This document shows positions 21,801 to 32,449 of a stretch of 64,000 nt of DNA, piece by piece. How positions within the stretch are numbered: the stretch's first letter is position 1; the number at the start of each line of letters is the position of its first letter. Made by a program: the position numbers and the translations under genes. Origin of the DNA: Oryzias latipes (lineage: Eukaryota > Chordata > Actinopteri > Beloniformes > Adrianichthyidae). Below the pieces are notes generated by a model, which saw only the letters and a program-made list of their open reading frames with translations, was not told the DNA's origin and made no database searches. Where the stretch lies: positions 2,989,763 through 3,053,762 of the forward strand of contig NC_019878.2 in the NCBI RefSeq assembly GCF_002234675.1. The letters run 5' to 3'.

Positions 21801-24800
21801 TACTGTGTGCTAATAAATCACACTTACACTCTGAGTCAGGAAGTGATCCGTCAGGATGACAATGTTGCCTAATTCATACGGCTTGTACCCCGACGCGGCT
21901 TGTGTATGTATAAAATTAGTTAAACACGTGAAAATGGGTGGATGTATAAAATTAGTTAAACACGTGAAAATGGGTGGGTGCGGCCTTTGTAGTCCGGAAT
22001 TTACGGTACTAAGTGTGCAAAAGGTAAACGGATCCAGACATTTTATGGCCAAAAAGTGCAGCAGGATACGGCACTAGTTGGAGCAGGAAGCCCACAAACA
22101 CAGTTCAGACTTCCTGGCTCAGTAACTTTATTTGATAAACGTTTTTTAACTTGGACTGAGTGTCTCTTGTGTTAGAACGACTCAGGATTTCAAAAGAGAA
22201 CATGTTATTCACATGCCTGTGGTCCCTCCCACCACTCAGAGGTGAATTTCTAATAAACTCCTGCTGCTCTGCAGAAATTATGTCCTAGAAAACCACACAG
22301 GTTTTTGGGTTTGGGCTAAAAAATAGCGTCATCATACATAAAAGACCAGTGGGTATAGATCTAAAGATGATCGGCGTGGGACTTTAAAGAGTAAGCTTTC
22401 AACCTGAGTTACTCTTTCTAAAGGTTCCTGAAGGAGTCTCTGTATGTCTGCTGTGTTTGTAGCCAGCTCACCTGCTCGAGCTCTCTCTTTGTGCTGCCGC
22501 ACTTCGTCGGCGTGAGCTTTCTCCTGGTGTTTGATCATGTTCTTGACGCTGGCGAATCGGTTTCCACACAGCAGACACTGCACCCCCGAGTTCCCATCTG
22601 AACGGAGCCGCAGAAAGCAGACTTTGAGTGACGCCGACACAAACCGTCTCATGATGCAGAAGCCCGCTGCGTACGGCAGGAGACTCACCAGGGTGAAGTC
22701 GACGCATGTGCTTCTTCAGCTCAGAGGACGTGACAAACTTGGCATCACATTTAGGTTGTGAACATTTGTAGGGCGTCTCTCCTGAAACACAGAGATCAGT
22801 GAGACATGAAGCAGCTGCAGCCCTGCTCCTCAGGTTGGACCTGCGCGTCGGCGGTTTCACCTGTGTGCTTGCGAGCGTGAGCGATGAGCGAGGAGGAGAC
22901 GGAAAAAGACATGCCGCACAGGTCGCACTGGTATGGTTTCTCTCCTGTGTGCCTCCTCTTGTGGTACGTCAGCGTGCTGGACTGAGCGAACGCCTGACCA
23001 CAGATGTCGCAGACGTACGGCTTCTCGCCACTGTGCAGCCTGCAGGAAACGTCAGAGCAGAGCGACCACGTGAGACCGAAGATCACTCGCCGCCACACAA
23101 AAGATGGGCGAGCTGCAGACCTGATGTGGATTTTGTAGTTGGACGACGTGGCGAATTTGAAGCCGCAGCGCTCGCAGGTGTAGGGTTTCTCCTCTCCGTG
23201 GTGCATCCGCCGATGGGCAACCAGCTGACACTTCTGAGCAAAGCATTTGTCGCAGTCGCAGCAATTGAACGGTTTCTCACCTGTGAACAGAGAGAGAGGG
23301 TCAAACTGCAGGTGGAAGACTTTAAAGGAGAACAAGATTTAGTGACAGATTATCAAAAAAAGATCTACATCCCGTTTTCAAATCTGTGCCAGTTCAAAGA
23401 TATTAGCGATGCTACAAATTCATTCATTTTTTTCTGTTTATTGTGACAGATGTAGGCTGATGGAGCCACGTTTGTATCGGTGTCTAAGTTCACATTTCCT
23501 TGTCTCTGTTCTTATTTGTCTGGACCTTTTGTGCGTCATTTCAGCTTTAAAAAAAGGTAGAATGTTCGACCCCTAAGGTTTTTTTCTTTACGTTTTCTTT
23601 ATTCTTTATTATTTGTGGTGGGGGTTTGTCCGGCATGATCATCCAACGATCTGTGGATGCTTGAATGTTCATCTACAGATCATTGTTGGTATCTATACAG
23701 CATAAGCTTCAGAGTTTGGTGCCATTTTTCATTTGAAATACCAATTCTGTAATTTATCATTATGTTCTCTATTTTCCCTACATCTAAACCAATCAACAAA
23801 CCAGACTAAACTATTTTTGGTTGTATATACTACTTTTCATAATGAAGCTAATTTGGTTTTGAAATGGAAATGAGAAAAAACTGAATGGATGTTTTCATCT
23901 TAATGCATTTAAATCATAAACATATAAATCTTAATTGAATCACTTCAGGAAATATCCAGTCACATTTGTGGACAGACAAACAAACAAAAAGAATAGTTTT
24001 TGTTTTTTCTAATGCATTAGGAACCGTTTTTCTCTGACAAAATAAAAGCTTTTGTTGGAAGAGAAACAAGGTTTGCTTTAAGATAAAACAGGCGACACTT
24101 TAAAGAAAAAAGGGGCCAAAAGTCTTTTCTCATGTTCAAAAGCCAAAATCAGAAACATAAAAACAATGCTAAATTGTTCAGACTTCAAACCTAAGAATCA
24201 ATATTCAATAAATCCTAAGTAATGAGTTTTTCTACATGGTGGTCATGACTCACTCCTGACTGTCTGTACAGTAAACTCAAACAGACAAATGTGAAAACAT
24301 TTTTAGATTCTCAATGTTTTTCCTTTTCTTTCAAACAGGATTTCTTAGCTCCATAAACAGGAAATCCAGAGAAGAGAGCCACAAACCGGAAACAGCATCA
24401 GCCAGCTTCCTGCTGAAGGTTACGTGACAGGAAATGGGAGAACAAAAACAACACGGACACCGTCTCCTGGGAGTGGGAAGGTTGTGGTCTGGTTGTGGGC
24501 TCACCTGTGTGGATGCGCAGGTGAGTCTTGAGCTGTGTGGCCTGTCTGAAGGTCTTGGAGCAGAAGATGCAGGAGAAGGGCTTGAGGCCCTTGTGGATCT
24601 TCTCGTGGCGCCGCAGGCTGCTCACGTCTTTGAACCGTTTGCTGCACTCACTGCAGGTCAGCGTCAGCTCGCTCAGGTCGGACGGGTCCCGCTCCCCAAC
24701 TTCACCCTCCTCCATCTCATCGTCCAACCCCCCCTCACCGCTCTCGTCATCCTCCTCCTCCTCTTCTTCCTCCTCTTCTTCTTCTTCTTTGATTCTCCTC

Positions 24801-25779
24801 CTGCCCCGCCCCCTCCCTCTGCCTCGCCCCGTCCTCCTCCTTCCAAAGCTCAGGCGAGGTTTTTTGGGAAGTGACTCCTCCCCCTGTGAAGGGCTCCAGT
24901 CAGCAGAAGTGTCTCCAAAGTCCTTCATGCTTGTGTCCGAGTCTCCTAGAAACAGATCGTGGCTTCTGGCCGCTCCTCTTCCTCGTCCTCTCCCTTTCCC
25001 ACTGCCCCTGGGTCTGCCTCTCCCCCTAGGACTCTGGATTTTGGGGGCACCGTCAGCTAATTTTGGCTCCACCTGCTTGCTGGTAAAGTTCTTCGGCTTC
25101 CTGCCTCTCTTTCCGCTGCCAATCTTTTGCACCTCAGGCATGTACTCTTCATCGCTTCTCTCCGCAGCCTCTAAATCCTCATCTCGGGACTCCAGATCCT
25201 GGACTCTGGAATCCCCCTCCTCATCTTTCCAGTCTCCACCAATGGAGATGATGGACAGGGGAACGGGGGAGCTGGGGCTGCCGTCAGAGCAGGGACTGCG
25301 GGGGGACAGCCCTCCTTCTTTATCCCCCTCGGATGTCTCGCTAGGCTCAGAGCAGTGAGGGAATTCCTCCAGATACTTGGAAGCCTCCGACATTCCCAGG
25401 AACACAGCGGCTCGTCGCACCGCCGCCTGCCTGGTGCTGCAACAAAGTCGTATCATCGTCAGCAAACCCTTGAACCCTTGAATTTGACATCAAACCCCAA
25501 TCAAGCCCTTTACCTGCTGAGATTCATCTGGCCTGTGTAGATGAACTCCAGAAGCTTCTCCAGAGAGTATCGGCTGACCTTGTCTGGGTCCAGAGTTATG
25601 ACTTCTTCCCCCTTCTCAGCCTGGGAGTAAAAATACTTGCTGAAGGCAGCCAAAATGTTGCGGTGAGCTCTGAACTCCACGTCCTTCACCATAATGGTTA
25701 TATCACACAGAAAATCCATCTCCCGCTGCTGGTACAGGCGCTGCAGGAGCAGCTTCCCGTGGCCGGAGAGATGAGCCAT
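18886..25779 (-). CDS. mynn: Myoneurin, BTB/POZ and C2H2 zinc-finger transcription regulator
   Basis: Coding exons on the minus strand: 25779-25514, 25436-24505, 23280-23121, 23039-22861, 22781-22689, 22597-22472 and 19280-18886. They are in phase throughout and encode 716 residues. The BTB domain spans about residues 1-110 (FLCDITIMV, FRAHRNILAAFSKYF, LLEFIYTGQMNL). A long linker has AT-hook-like motifs GRKPK (about 200) and RGRGRPRG (about 227), a basic GRGRGRGRGRRR stretch (about 292) and an acidic poly-Glu run (about 306-317). Eight C2H2 fingers start near residue 350; fingers 3-6 match myoneurin closely (CFAQKCQLVAHRRMHHGEEK, SSTLTYHKRRHTGEKPY). Finger 7 has a four-residue Cys spacing (CSQPKC). 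It is a nuclear DNA-binding protein. The human protein is about 610 residues, and the extra length is in the linker. The start is the first ATG leading into the BTB domain. Confidence 0.92.
19384..19427. repeat. Perfect 19-bp inverted repeat, 6-base loop, in mynn intron
   Basis: Left arm ACTCTGACCCCACCCACAC at 19384-19402 and its exact reverse complement at 19409-19427, separated by CTCTCA. It lies about 100 bases upstream of the last mynn exon's acceptor (minus strand). Confidence 0.95.
19990..20365 (-). mobile_element. Dispersed element family 'A', copy 1, left part (split by another element)
   Basis: Shares long stretches with 48385-48990 (same orientation) and 53795-54365 (opposite): ATGTTCTTGTGGCTTTTTT, GAGTATTTCTTTATTC, CTCCATTCTGAT, AGACAAATGGATCCATG. 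On the minus strand it reads a peptide with IQPSGSDPDS, then DVHGSICLTVDD. The rest of the copy resumes near 22215. Confidence 0.75.
20378..22010. mobile_element. Non-autonomous TIR element 'B' (1.6 kb) with CpG-rich interior, nested in element A
   Basis: Inverted ends AGTACCGTAATTTCCGGAC (left, from 20378) and the complementary GTCCGGAATTTACGGTACT (right, ending 22010) match over about 23 bases with one mismatch. The interior is strikingly CpG-rich at 21130-21540 (GCGCGCGTATCGCG and similar) yet holds no convincing protein. The ends resemble a widespread vertebrate repeat beginning TACCGTAATTTTCGGACTA; I cannot name its superfamily. It sits in the last mynn intron. Confidence 0.75.
21906..21977. 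repeat. Perfect tandem duplication, 2 x 36 bp
   Basis: Units 21906-21941 and 21942-21977 are identical and each contains an E-box CACGTG. It lies just inside the right end of element B. Confidence 0.95.
22215..22400 (-). mobile_element. Dispersed element family 'A', copy 1, right part
   Basis: ACTCAGAGGTGAATTTCT, TCCTAGAAAACCACAC and ATAAAAGACCAGTGGG are shared with copy 2 at 48830-48990 and copy 3 at 53795-53970. It ends in GATCGGCGTGGGACTTTA just before the zinc-finger exons of mynn. Confidence 0.7.
23290..24495 (-). other. mynn intron between finger exons, nothing recognised
   Basis: About 1.2 kb of AT-rich intron between the exon ending at 24505 and the one starting at 23280. No further exon, repeat or RNA gene could be supported. 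Confidence 0.4.
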
Positions 25780-26049
25780 CGCTGCCGCAGGAACACCAGA
25801 GGAGTGCGTCAAAAGCTGCAAACCACACCGGAGTTCATGGTTTTCTTTGGGTACCTGACTTGTACACCATGCAGTTACAAGGGACAAGAATCTTCATAGA
25901 AAAAAGTTAAAAACACCTCCTGCTGTGTTTGCAATATGACAACGGCTGTGGAGTCAACTACAACCTGAGGTTTCCACAACTGCACCTGAACTCACCACAC
26001 TTTAGTTTGTTCAGATGGTGCGAGTCCACAGCGGCATGTTTGACAAAAA

Positions 26050-26660
26050 CCAAACCAGCTATCAGACATGGTGTGAGAGGAGTGATGATAGATCGACAGA
26101 TAGATGATGTGGGCTGTTCTTTATTCCCAACACGTAAACACCACTGTCCTCCCTCCACTCGTTTATGTCTCCCTTTTCTACTTCTAGAAGAAAGTCTTCA
26201 CCACGGACATTTCTATTCTCTTCACAAAGTGCATCACCATCTGACGATCCTGAACTCCAAACTTCTCCATCACTTCATCTCTGTTTCCTTCACCCACATG
26301 TCTGTTAGAGTTTGGTCCAATCGTCACTCTCTCCTCTGGAGAGCCTGGATCTCCTCATCCATCTCCCTCCAGAATTTCTCCTTCTCCTCTGCAGCTCCTA
26401 TTCTACCTGGGGGTCATAACCCCTGACAACATTCAACATCACACCTTCATCTTCCAGCTTCAGACTCTTCCTCCTATCTGACCCTCTCTTCACCTCCAGA
26501 ACCTCCTGATCAAACTCCTCCTTCAGGATCTCCTCCTCTGCTCCTCTTTCCATCCACATCATGATAAAACAGCTTGGAGCTGCTTCCAATCTACCAGTCT
26601 GGATCTCTTTCCATCTGAAAACACAGCAGATCCATCTTTCTGCTTTCTATAATGTCGACT
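26050..26660 (-). mobile_element. RTE-type LINE endonuclease remnant
   Basis: The minus strand reads pieces of an apurinic-type endonuclease ORF: CFIMM, SLKLEDEGVMLNVVRGYDPQ, EEKEKFWREMDEEIQ, NRHVGEGN, DEVMEKFGVQD and MHFVKRIEMSVVKTFF, in several frames. The order and spacing match fish RTE-type LINEs from memory. Broken by stops and frameshifts. It lies in the 5' intron of mynn. Confidence 0.75.
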
Positions 26661-27531
26661 AACTCTCTAGTTTTCTTGTCAAAGTTCCTACTTTGAAAGT
26701 TTCTCAGTTCTTCTCTCCTGCCTAAACATTTATCTCCGTTTGCACATATGACTTCCTTCTCTCTTTTGTTCTTCCACCAACAGTCGCCCAGCTTCCACCA
26801 GAACCCACCAGAATGTCAACAGCACCAGTGGTTGCTGTCGATCCGGACCACGGCCAATCCAGAATAAAAGTCCGGGTGACGATTCACATGACTGATCTGT
26901 TTTTGGTTTTATGTCAGTTCCCCTTTCTGACAAAGAACTGCATCTACTGACTTGGACTGGCGCGTGAAAGCGCCGGATTGTGCCCCCTAGTGGCTGCATT
27001 GCTAATGGATCTTAAAGCTGTTTCTGTTTGTATTGCCACTCCATCTAGTAATTTTTACATACAAGGCAAAATCCTTATGAAATATTTCAAGTGATTTTGT
27101 TGCTTCTAGTTGTATATTTTGCAATCAATACAAATCTCAATCATTTACTTTTACCTCCCATAAATTGGATTAAACACATGATTATATTTAAACAAAAAGT
27201 GTATGACGGAAAAATAATGTATTTAAAAGCTTTGCTTGTCATTTAGACATTGCTTTAATTTAGAGCATGTAAAATGAAAAGTCCTTTTCTGTTAAATTAC
27301 AAAAACAGCCTGTAAACAACAAAGAATAGCTTCTGGTTTGATTTTTGTCACTTTATAAGTCAAAAAAATTATTTTATAAACACTGAAAATACTGTTGTAA
27401 TAGAATACCAACTGGGAAAACGCAAACACCATCATAAAATTGCAATTACAAGCACAACAAAGTTATATTTTCAAGTGTTTTAAGCCTTTTGAAATGTTTT
27501 TTTTTTTATATTTAGGGTAACACTTACTTAC

Positions 27532-27605
27532 CCAGTGGGTGGTGTGGATGGTGCTGCAGAAGGGTCACAGCTTCACCTCTTCTTCAATTCTATTTGCAAA
27601 TCCCC
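27532..27605 (-). other. Candidate untranslated exon of mynn
   Basis: On the minus strand a good acceptor (ATCTTGCAG before 27605) and a near-consensus donor (CACTGG/GTAAGTAAG after 27532) bound 74 bases. It has no long frame. It lies between the mynn start codon and the promoter-like region at 28.2 kb, so it fits a 5' UTR exon. Inferred from splice signals only. Confidence 0.45.
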
Positions 27606-28167
27606 CTGCAAGATATCATAGAGTGGTCGACATCGATTAAAGTTGTTTAGTGTCTAAAATAATAATAATAATCCCTACATAAACGTCCGAGCACAGGTGA
27701 GACTCAAGAGCCTTGACAGGTGAGATGTAGAATCTATTTTGGAAAATAAAAGCTCCCCCCTGCTTCCTGGACAGGCCTTCGTTTCTCGCTAATGCTAACG
27801 GCGGTGTCGCAGGTCAATTAAAACGACCTCTGTCGGCATTCAAATGTTTCACGGGGCTTTATAAAAGCTTTGTACACGGAGCGGCCCACAACAGATTGAC
27901 GTATGCTTCTTATAATTTTCACCGTAGAGGACAAAATGCAATGCTAAAGCTAACGCTTCTGTTCTTGGTAAAAAGCGCGGAAAACATCGAGCTCTTATTT
28001 CGAAGGTTTGACGGTTTTACAGGCGGAGTCGAAGTAAGCTACTTCAAAATACTCCAAACGTTGACATTTTACTAATAAACAACTCATATATGCATCAAAA
28101 AGAATTACTTTCATTGTGTAAATTTGCTAATATTGTTCTAAATGTTTTTAAAAAAGCAGAAAAGTAC

Positions 28168-28300
28168 CTACTAATATCCGAGATCTCCTGCCATTATCCG
28201 TATGACGCAGAAGATCTCGCGAGAGCATCTTGACGGTTACTCTTTGGCTCAGTCAAGATAAGTCACGCAGCGACTTCCGCGAGACGCCGGACCGTAACCA
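28168..28300 (-). promoter_or_regulatory. Probable mynn promoter and first exon with TCTCGCGAGA element
   Basis: A CpG-rich stretch with the perfect palindrome TCTCGCGAGA at 28215-28224 and a second TTCCGCGAGAC nearby (about 28276). This palindrome marks many TATA-less housekeeping promoters in vertebrates. A donor-like AGTAG/GTACTT at 28168 on the minus strand could end exon 1. No other gene starts here on the minus strand. Confidence 0.5.
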
Positions 28301-29560
28301 TTTCTGAAAACGGGGAAATCATTCCTCATGTGTTTGAATCATAATTAGTTTTGGCGAGACAACTACACTTGAGTTATTTTATGGAAATGGCACAGTTTGA
28401 GTCCCCATCCTTTATCAATTTGCATTTAATATAACTGGTCCTCAAACCTTTTACGCAGACAGCTGTATAAATATACTAAAATACATTCTACTACTCTTTA
28501 GAGAAAATAATGAAATTATATGTTTAATGACAAATTGATTGAAACTTATGTCTCTTGTGACTTTAATGAATGTTTACTTAAGGAATATCAACAAACCCTA
28601 TTTTAAAAGGTCATTAAATGTTACATTAATCTAAAGCTCCTTTTGTGTTGTTTTATTGGCAATGTATTTTTTGCCCACAAAAATATATTTTTAATAAAAA
28701 TAATTTTATTGATTTTAATTTAAAAATATTGCATTTCCTGTATACCTCAGAAAAGGCCAACACTGTAGTCTGTTGGACCACAGGACCGCTATGGGGGGGC
28801 AGGTCAGTTCCTGCCTTTTGAGTGTTTTTGACATTTATGTTGTGAAACTGATTTAGTCAGAGCCAGTGACTCAACACCATATCACGAATAAAAGAAAGAA
28901 TCTACTAGTGAAAATAGATTTTAGAAATTAAAATACATCTTTTAATTCTGGTCTAATCTTGCAGTTCTTTAATTACACTATTTATTCATAAAAACAACGT
29001 GTGCTTTTACTGATTGGTGACAATTCAGGATTAAAGTAAACAAAAATGTTTCATTTAATGTCAATTTTCTGTTTGTAATGATTTAATTAGAACAGGGGAA
29101 ACACATGTTGAGAGAGTTTTCAAGGTGTATGCAACAGTATGGAAAAATTACTGTAACTTTCTTGTAAAAATTATGATCAATAATAACAGGAAACTAACGC
29201 CTGAGATGGGAAACTGTGTTTTTCTGATGGTTAAACATATCCCAGATGACTTGGAATATATGTAAAAATAAAAATCAAACAGTGAATTTGGTTGTAAAAT
29301 CATTTAACTCAGACAAAAATTGCATTCATAGCACAGATCCGTGGACTTTTTTTTAAATCAAATGCTGGGATAGGCTCCAGCAACCTCTGAACAAAAGGGA
29401 AAAAATCTGCAAGAAGAGAAAACAAAACAACAATAAATTTACAACAACAAATATGCAACATGCTCTCTGCAACAACAGTTTATCTTTATCTCTTCTTCAT
29501 AAAAAAGGAAGAAAACACATGAAACTGGATGAAGATGTTCTCTTATCAGCTTCTGTATTT
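28301..29560. other. Intergenic, nothing recognised
   Basis: AT-rich sequence with no exon, RNA gene or named repeat, apart from a short GGGATAGGCTCCAGCAA at 29369-29385, the common teleost LINE-tail motif. Confidence 0.45.
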
Positions 29561-29570
29561 TGTTGATAAA

Positions 29571-29642
29571 TTTGACTCAAACATTACACAAGACTCAAAT
29601 TGTTGATAAACTATTTGAGTCTTGTGTAATGTTTGAGTCAAA
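29571..29642. repeat. Perfect palindrome, 29-bp arms and 14-base loop
   Basis: The left arm at 29571-29599 (starting TTTGACTCAAACATTACACA) has its exact reverse complement at 29614-29642. The loop TTGTTGATAAACTA repeats sequence found just left of the left arm (TTGTTGATAAA at 29560-29570). Confidence 0.97.
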
Positions 29643-29680
29643 TTGACCCAAATGTTAACAACTGTAGATTAAACATTAAC

Positions 29681-30100
29681 CCAGGCGTGTCAAACTCATT
29701 TTCACTGAGGGCCACAGGAGCATAGTGGCTGTCCTCAAAGGGCCAGATATAACTTAAAAATGTAACTAAATGCAATGAAAAATGAATGTAACTATTCCTT
29801 AATGCTGAATAACTCATTTATTTATTATAACTTTTTAAAGTGACAAAGTGACATGTTTTCTTGTTACTCTAGCATAAATCCTTTTACATTTGATTCCGCC
29901 AGGTCAGGTTATATGGACAGTGTCCCAATGTAAAGTTGCCCAATCCCATATTTCAAGTCCGATTCCCCCTAGATATGAATAAATACACACCATTTTTTTA
30001 TTTTTATGTTTAGAAAATAAAAAATTTTATGCTCTTGCGGGCCACATAAAATTACATGGAGGGCCACATTTGGCCCCCAGGCCTTGAGTTTGACACATGT
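29681..30100. mobile_element. hAT-type non-autonomous element with target duplication
   Basis: It begins CCAGGCGTGTCAAACTCATT with GAGGGCCAC following, and ends GGGCCACATTTGGCCCCCAG then TTGAGTTTGACACATGT, the inverted form of its start. ACATTAAC (29673-29680) and GCATTAAC (30101-30108) flank it, an 8-bp duplication with one change, as expected for hAT. It belongs to the widespread GTGTCAAACTCA repeat class. No coding capacity. Confidence 0.85.
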
Positions 30101-30534
30101 GCATTAACATGGTATAAATGTTGATTCTTGGCAGGATTTTACTCAGAACAAAACGACCAATGTCATTAACCTCCTTTAACCTTGTTTTAACTTGACTGGA
30201 GAAGACAAGCATATTTTTCCAGCTATCTAGAGAAACACATTTTGATAAAGGAATACAATTATTGCTGGTGATCTTGGGAGAAGGTGTCATGGTTGGGCAG
30301 GTTGCTGTTCCTCTGTCTCCCTCTTCTGGTCACTCTGATCTGCCTGACTGAACTCTTGGATTATCTTCACCTTTTGGACAGCACTGACCATCTACCACTC
30401 CTGTTTCTGGACTTCACCACCTTCCCTCAGAAATACATCAACTGTTTTCTCTAACCAGGTAGATTCCTCTTTTCGTCATGATAGAACAGAGTAGCCTGCA
30501 GATGGTGCTAAATCCTCATGGTTTTTTTATAGAT

Positions 30535-31290
30535 ATATATTTTTTTTTACAAACTTTATTATATGTAACAATCCAATACACAACAGTGCAAGACAGCAAC
30601 AGGAAAGGAACAAACCAGGGGGTTATTATTACATTTTACACAAAGACATTGAAACTGACGCACAGATCGAATGTTTTAATGGCTTTCTTATTGTCAGAGT
30701 TTCTTATTGTGTCCATGTATTGTTTGAACTCATTAATAAAGACAGAAAAATGAGGCGTATGATTTGTAACTTTGGTTTTATGAATGTGCCATTTGCATAG
30801 AAACAATAAAAGGTTAATGATGTATAATTGTTCTTTTTTTTTGAGATGGAGAGTATGTGAGGCCAAACATAACATGTTCTAAGTACAGGTGGAAGTCTGA
30901 GTCAATGTGGGCGGAAATGAAATGACAAACTTTAGACCAGAGTTTAGTGGAAAAGGGACATGACCAAAATAAATGTACAGCATCTTCAGGGTGTTCTTGA
31001 CAAAAAGAGCAGCTTACATCAATATCTTCTTTAAACCTTTGCAGATATTGTTTGGATGGGTAGAATTTATGGATTAGTTTAAATGACATTTCTTTCACTT
31101 TATTGGTTAAAAACTGTTTTGCTGGTAGATTCCAGATCTTTTCCCATTCAAATTGGTAAACTAAATTATTCCTATGAAGAACTACATAAGGAAGTGAAAC
31201 AACATCCTTCTGAAAGGGTGATCTTATACGGCGATTTGTGTTATGTGAAGAAGAAAAACTAATTTGGCCTATTCTCTGTTTTAGTTGCCA
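30535..31290 (-). mobile_element. L1-type LINE fragment, copy B
   Basis: Closely similar to copy A over its 3' portion. The minus strand reads LIHKFYPSKQYLQRFKEDID, then CSFCQE and HLFWSCPFSTKLW (zf-RVT-like region) and a sequence ending at the shared 3' terminus near 30540. It lacks the MITE present in copy A, which makes it the empty-site control. 5' truncated and inactive. Confidence 0.8.
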
Positions 31291-31299
31291 TTCTTAAGA

Positions 31300-32440
31300 A
31301 AGCTTTCTCAGCCAGCAGAAACATTTTTTTCATGGTTTCACACAGTTTTTGTGATGATGGAGACATAACAGCGAAAAGAACTTAAAAACTCTGTTAAACC
31401 ACAAAAGATGGCTGTCAATCAGCAGAAGATGGAATACCAACCAATCGACAAAATATGGACCCTTTTTTCTCACTTTATTTTATTTCACAGCACTACCTTA
31501 TAATGGAAAAATAAAAATTGAAAAGAAAATACAGATAAAAAGAAAGTTAATCAATTATTGAAGATGGTTGAAATGAGTGATTTTTAAGTTTATCACTTCA
31601 CTTACTCCAAAAAATTGATTCATAATTTTTCCCAATGAAACATAATTTTGCACATAATTTAACTTTTGATACTTGATCAACTTTTGCTATGAAGATTTTT
31701 GAAACAGTGTTATGTCTGTTTTACTGATATAGTATTATTTTCTAATCATGTACATGATTCTTATAATTAACATAACCTGCATTTATTTTATTTTTATTAT
31801 TATTTAGACAACTGATCTGCATTTGCCATGTTGATTTCTAAAATAGTATTTTTTTACATAATAATTAAGTAATTCATCTTTGTGTTTTATTGATGCCTAA
31901 GGATTCTTAATTCTGTCTAATAAAGTTATGAACCGGATAATGATAAATCATGTAATAAAATGGTTACGGTAGGGATGTGGCCTTCCAACAAGCTCACTCC
32001 TGACTGGTTACAGTGGTTGCCATTGAAACATTGACTCAGACAAATCCCTGCTTATTGTTGTTGTCTGGCTCCAACATGGTAGTCCCTATCAGGCAACTGA
32101 CTGAATTGACTTCAAATGGATGGAGCTGGTGAACTGAGCCATTTTCTATGGACGATGTCACACTAACTGGGTCCAGTTCTCTGATCCAGTCAATAGGGTC
32201 GGCTCCAGACTCAGAACCATTCAGCGGGGATCTTGGGCGCAGCAGAGGATTCCTCCTTCAATTCAGACATGTTTTCCTCCAAATTTGCCTTTGGTAGATC
32301 TACAGATGTGTTCATAAGTTTATCCTGGAAGAAATGATGGTTTCTTGGTCATTTTTCAGAGAGTATGAATGATAACATAAAAACCCTTTTAAATCATAAA
32401 GACAACAGAAACATCCCAAATGACCCTGATCAAAGTTGAC
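31300..32440. other. Intergenic, nothing recognised
   Basis: AT-rich; no exon, repeat end or RNA gene recognised. Confidence 0.4.
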
Positions 32441-32449
32441 TTCCTCCAG

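Noticed and set aside
24434..25358. Long plus-strand frames opposite the mynn linker and finger exon
   Set aside because: Antisense shadows of a repetitive, GC-rich coding exon (for example the poly-Ser run is the complement of the poly-Glu codons).
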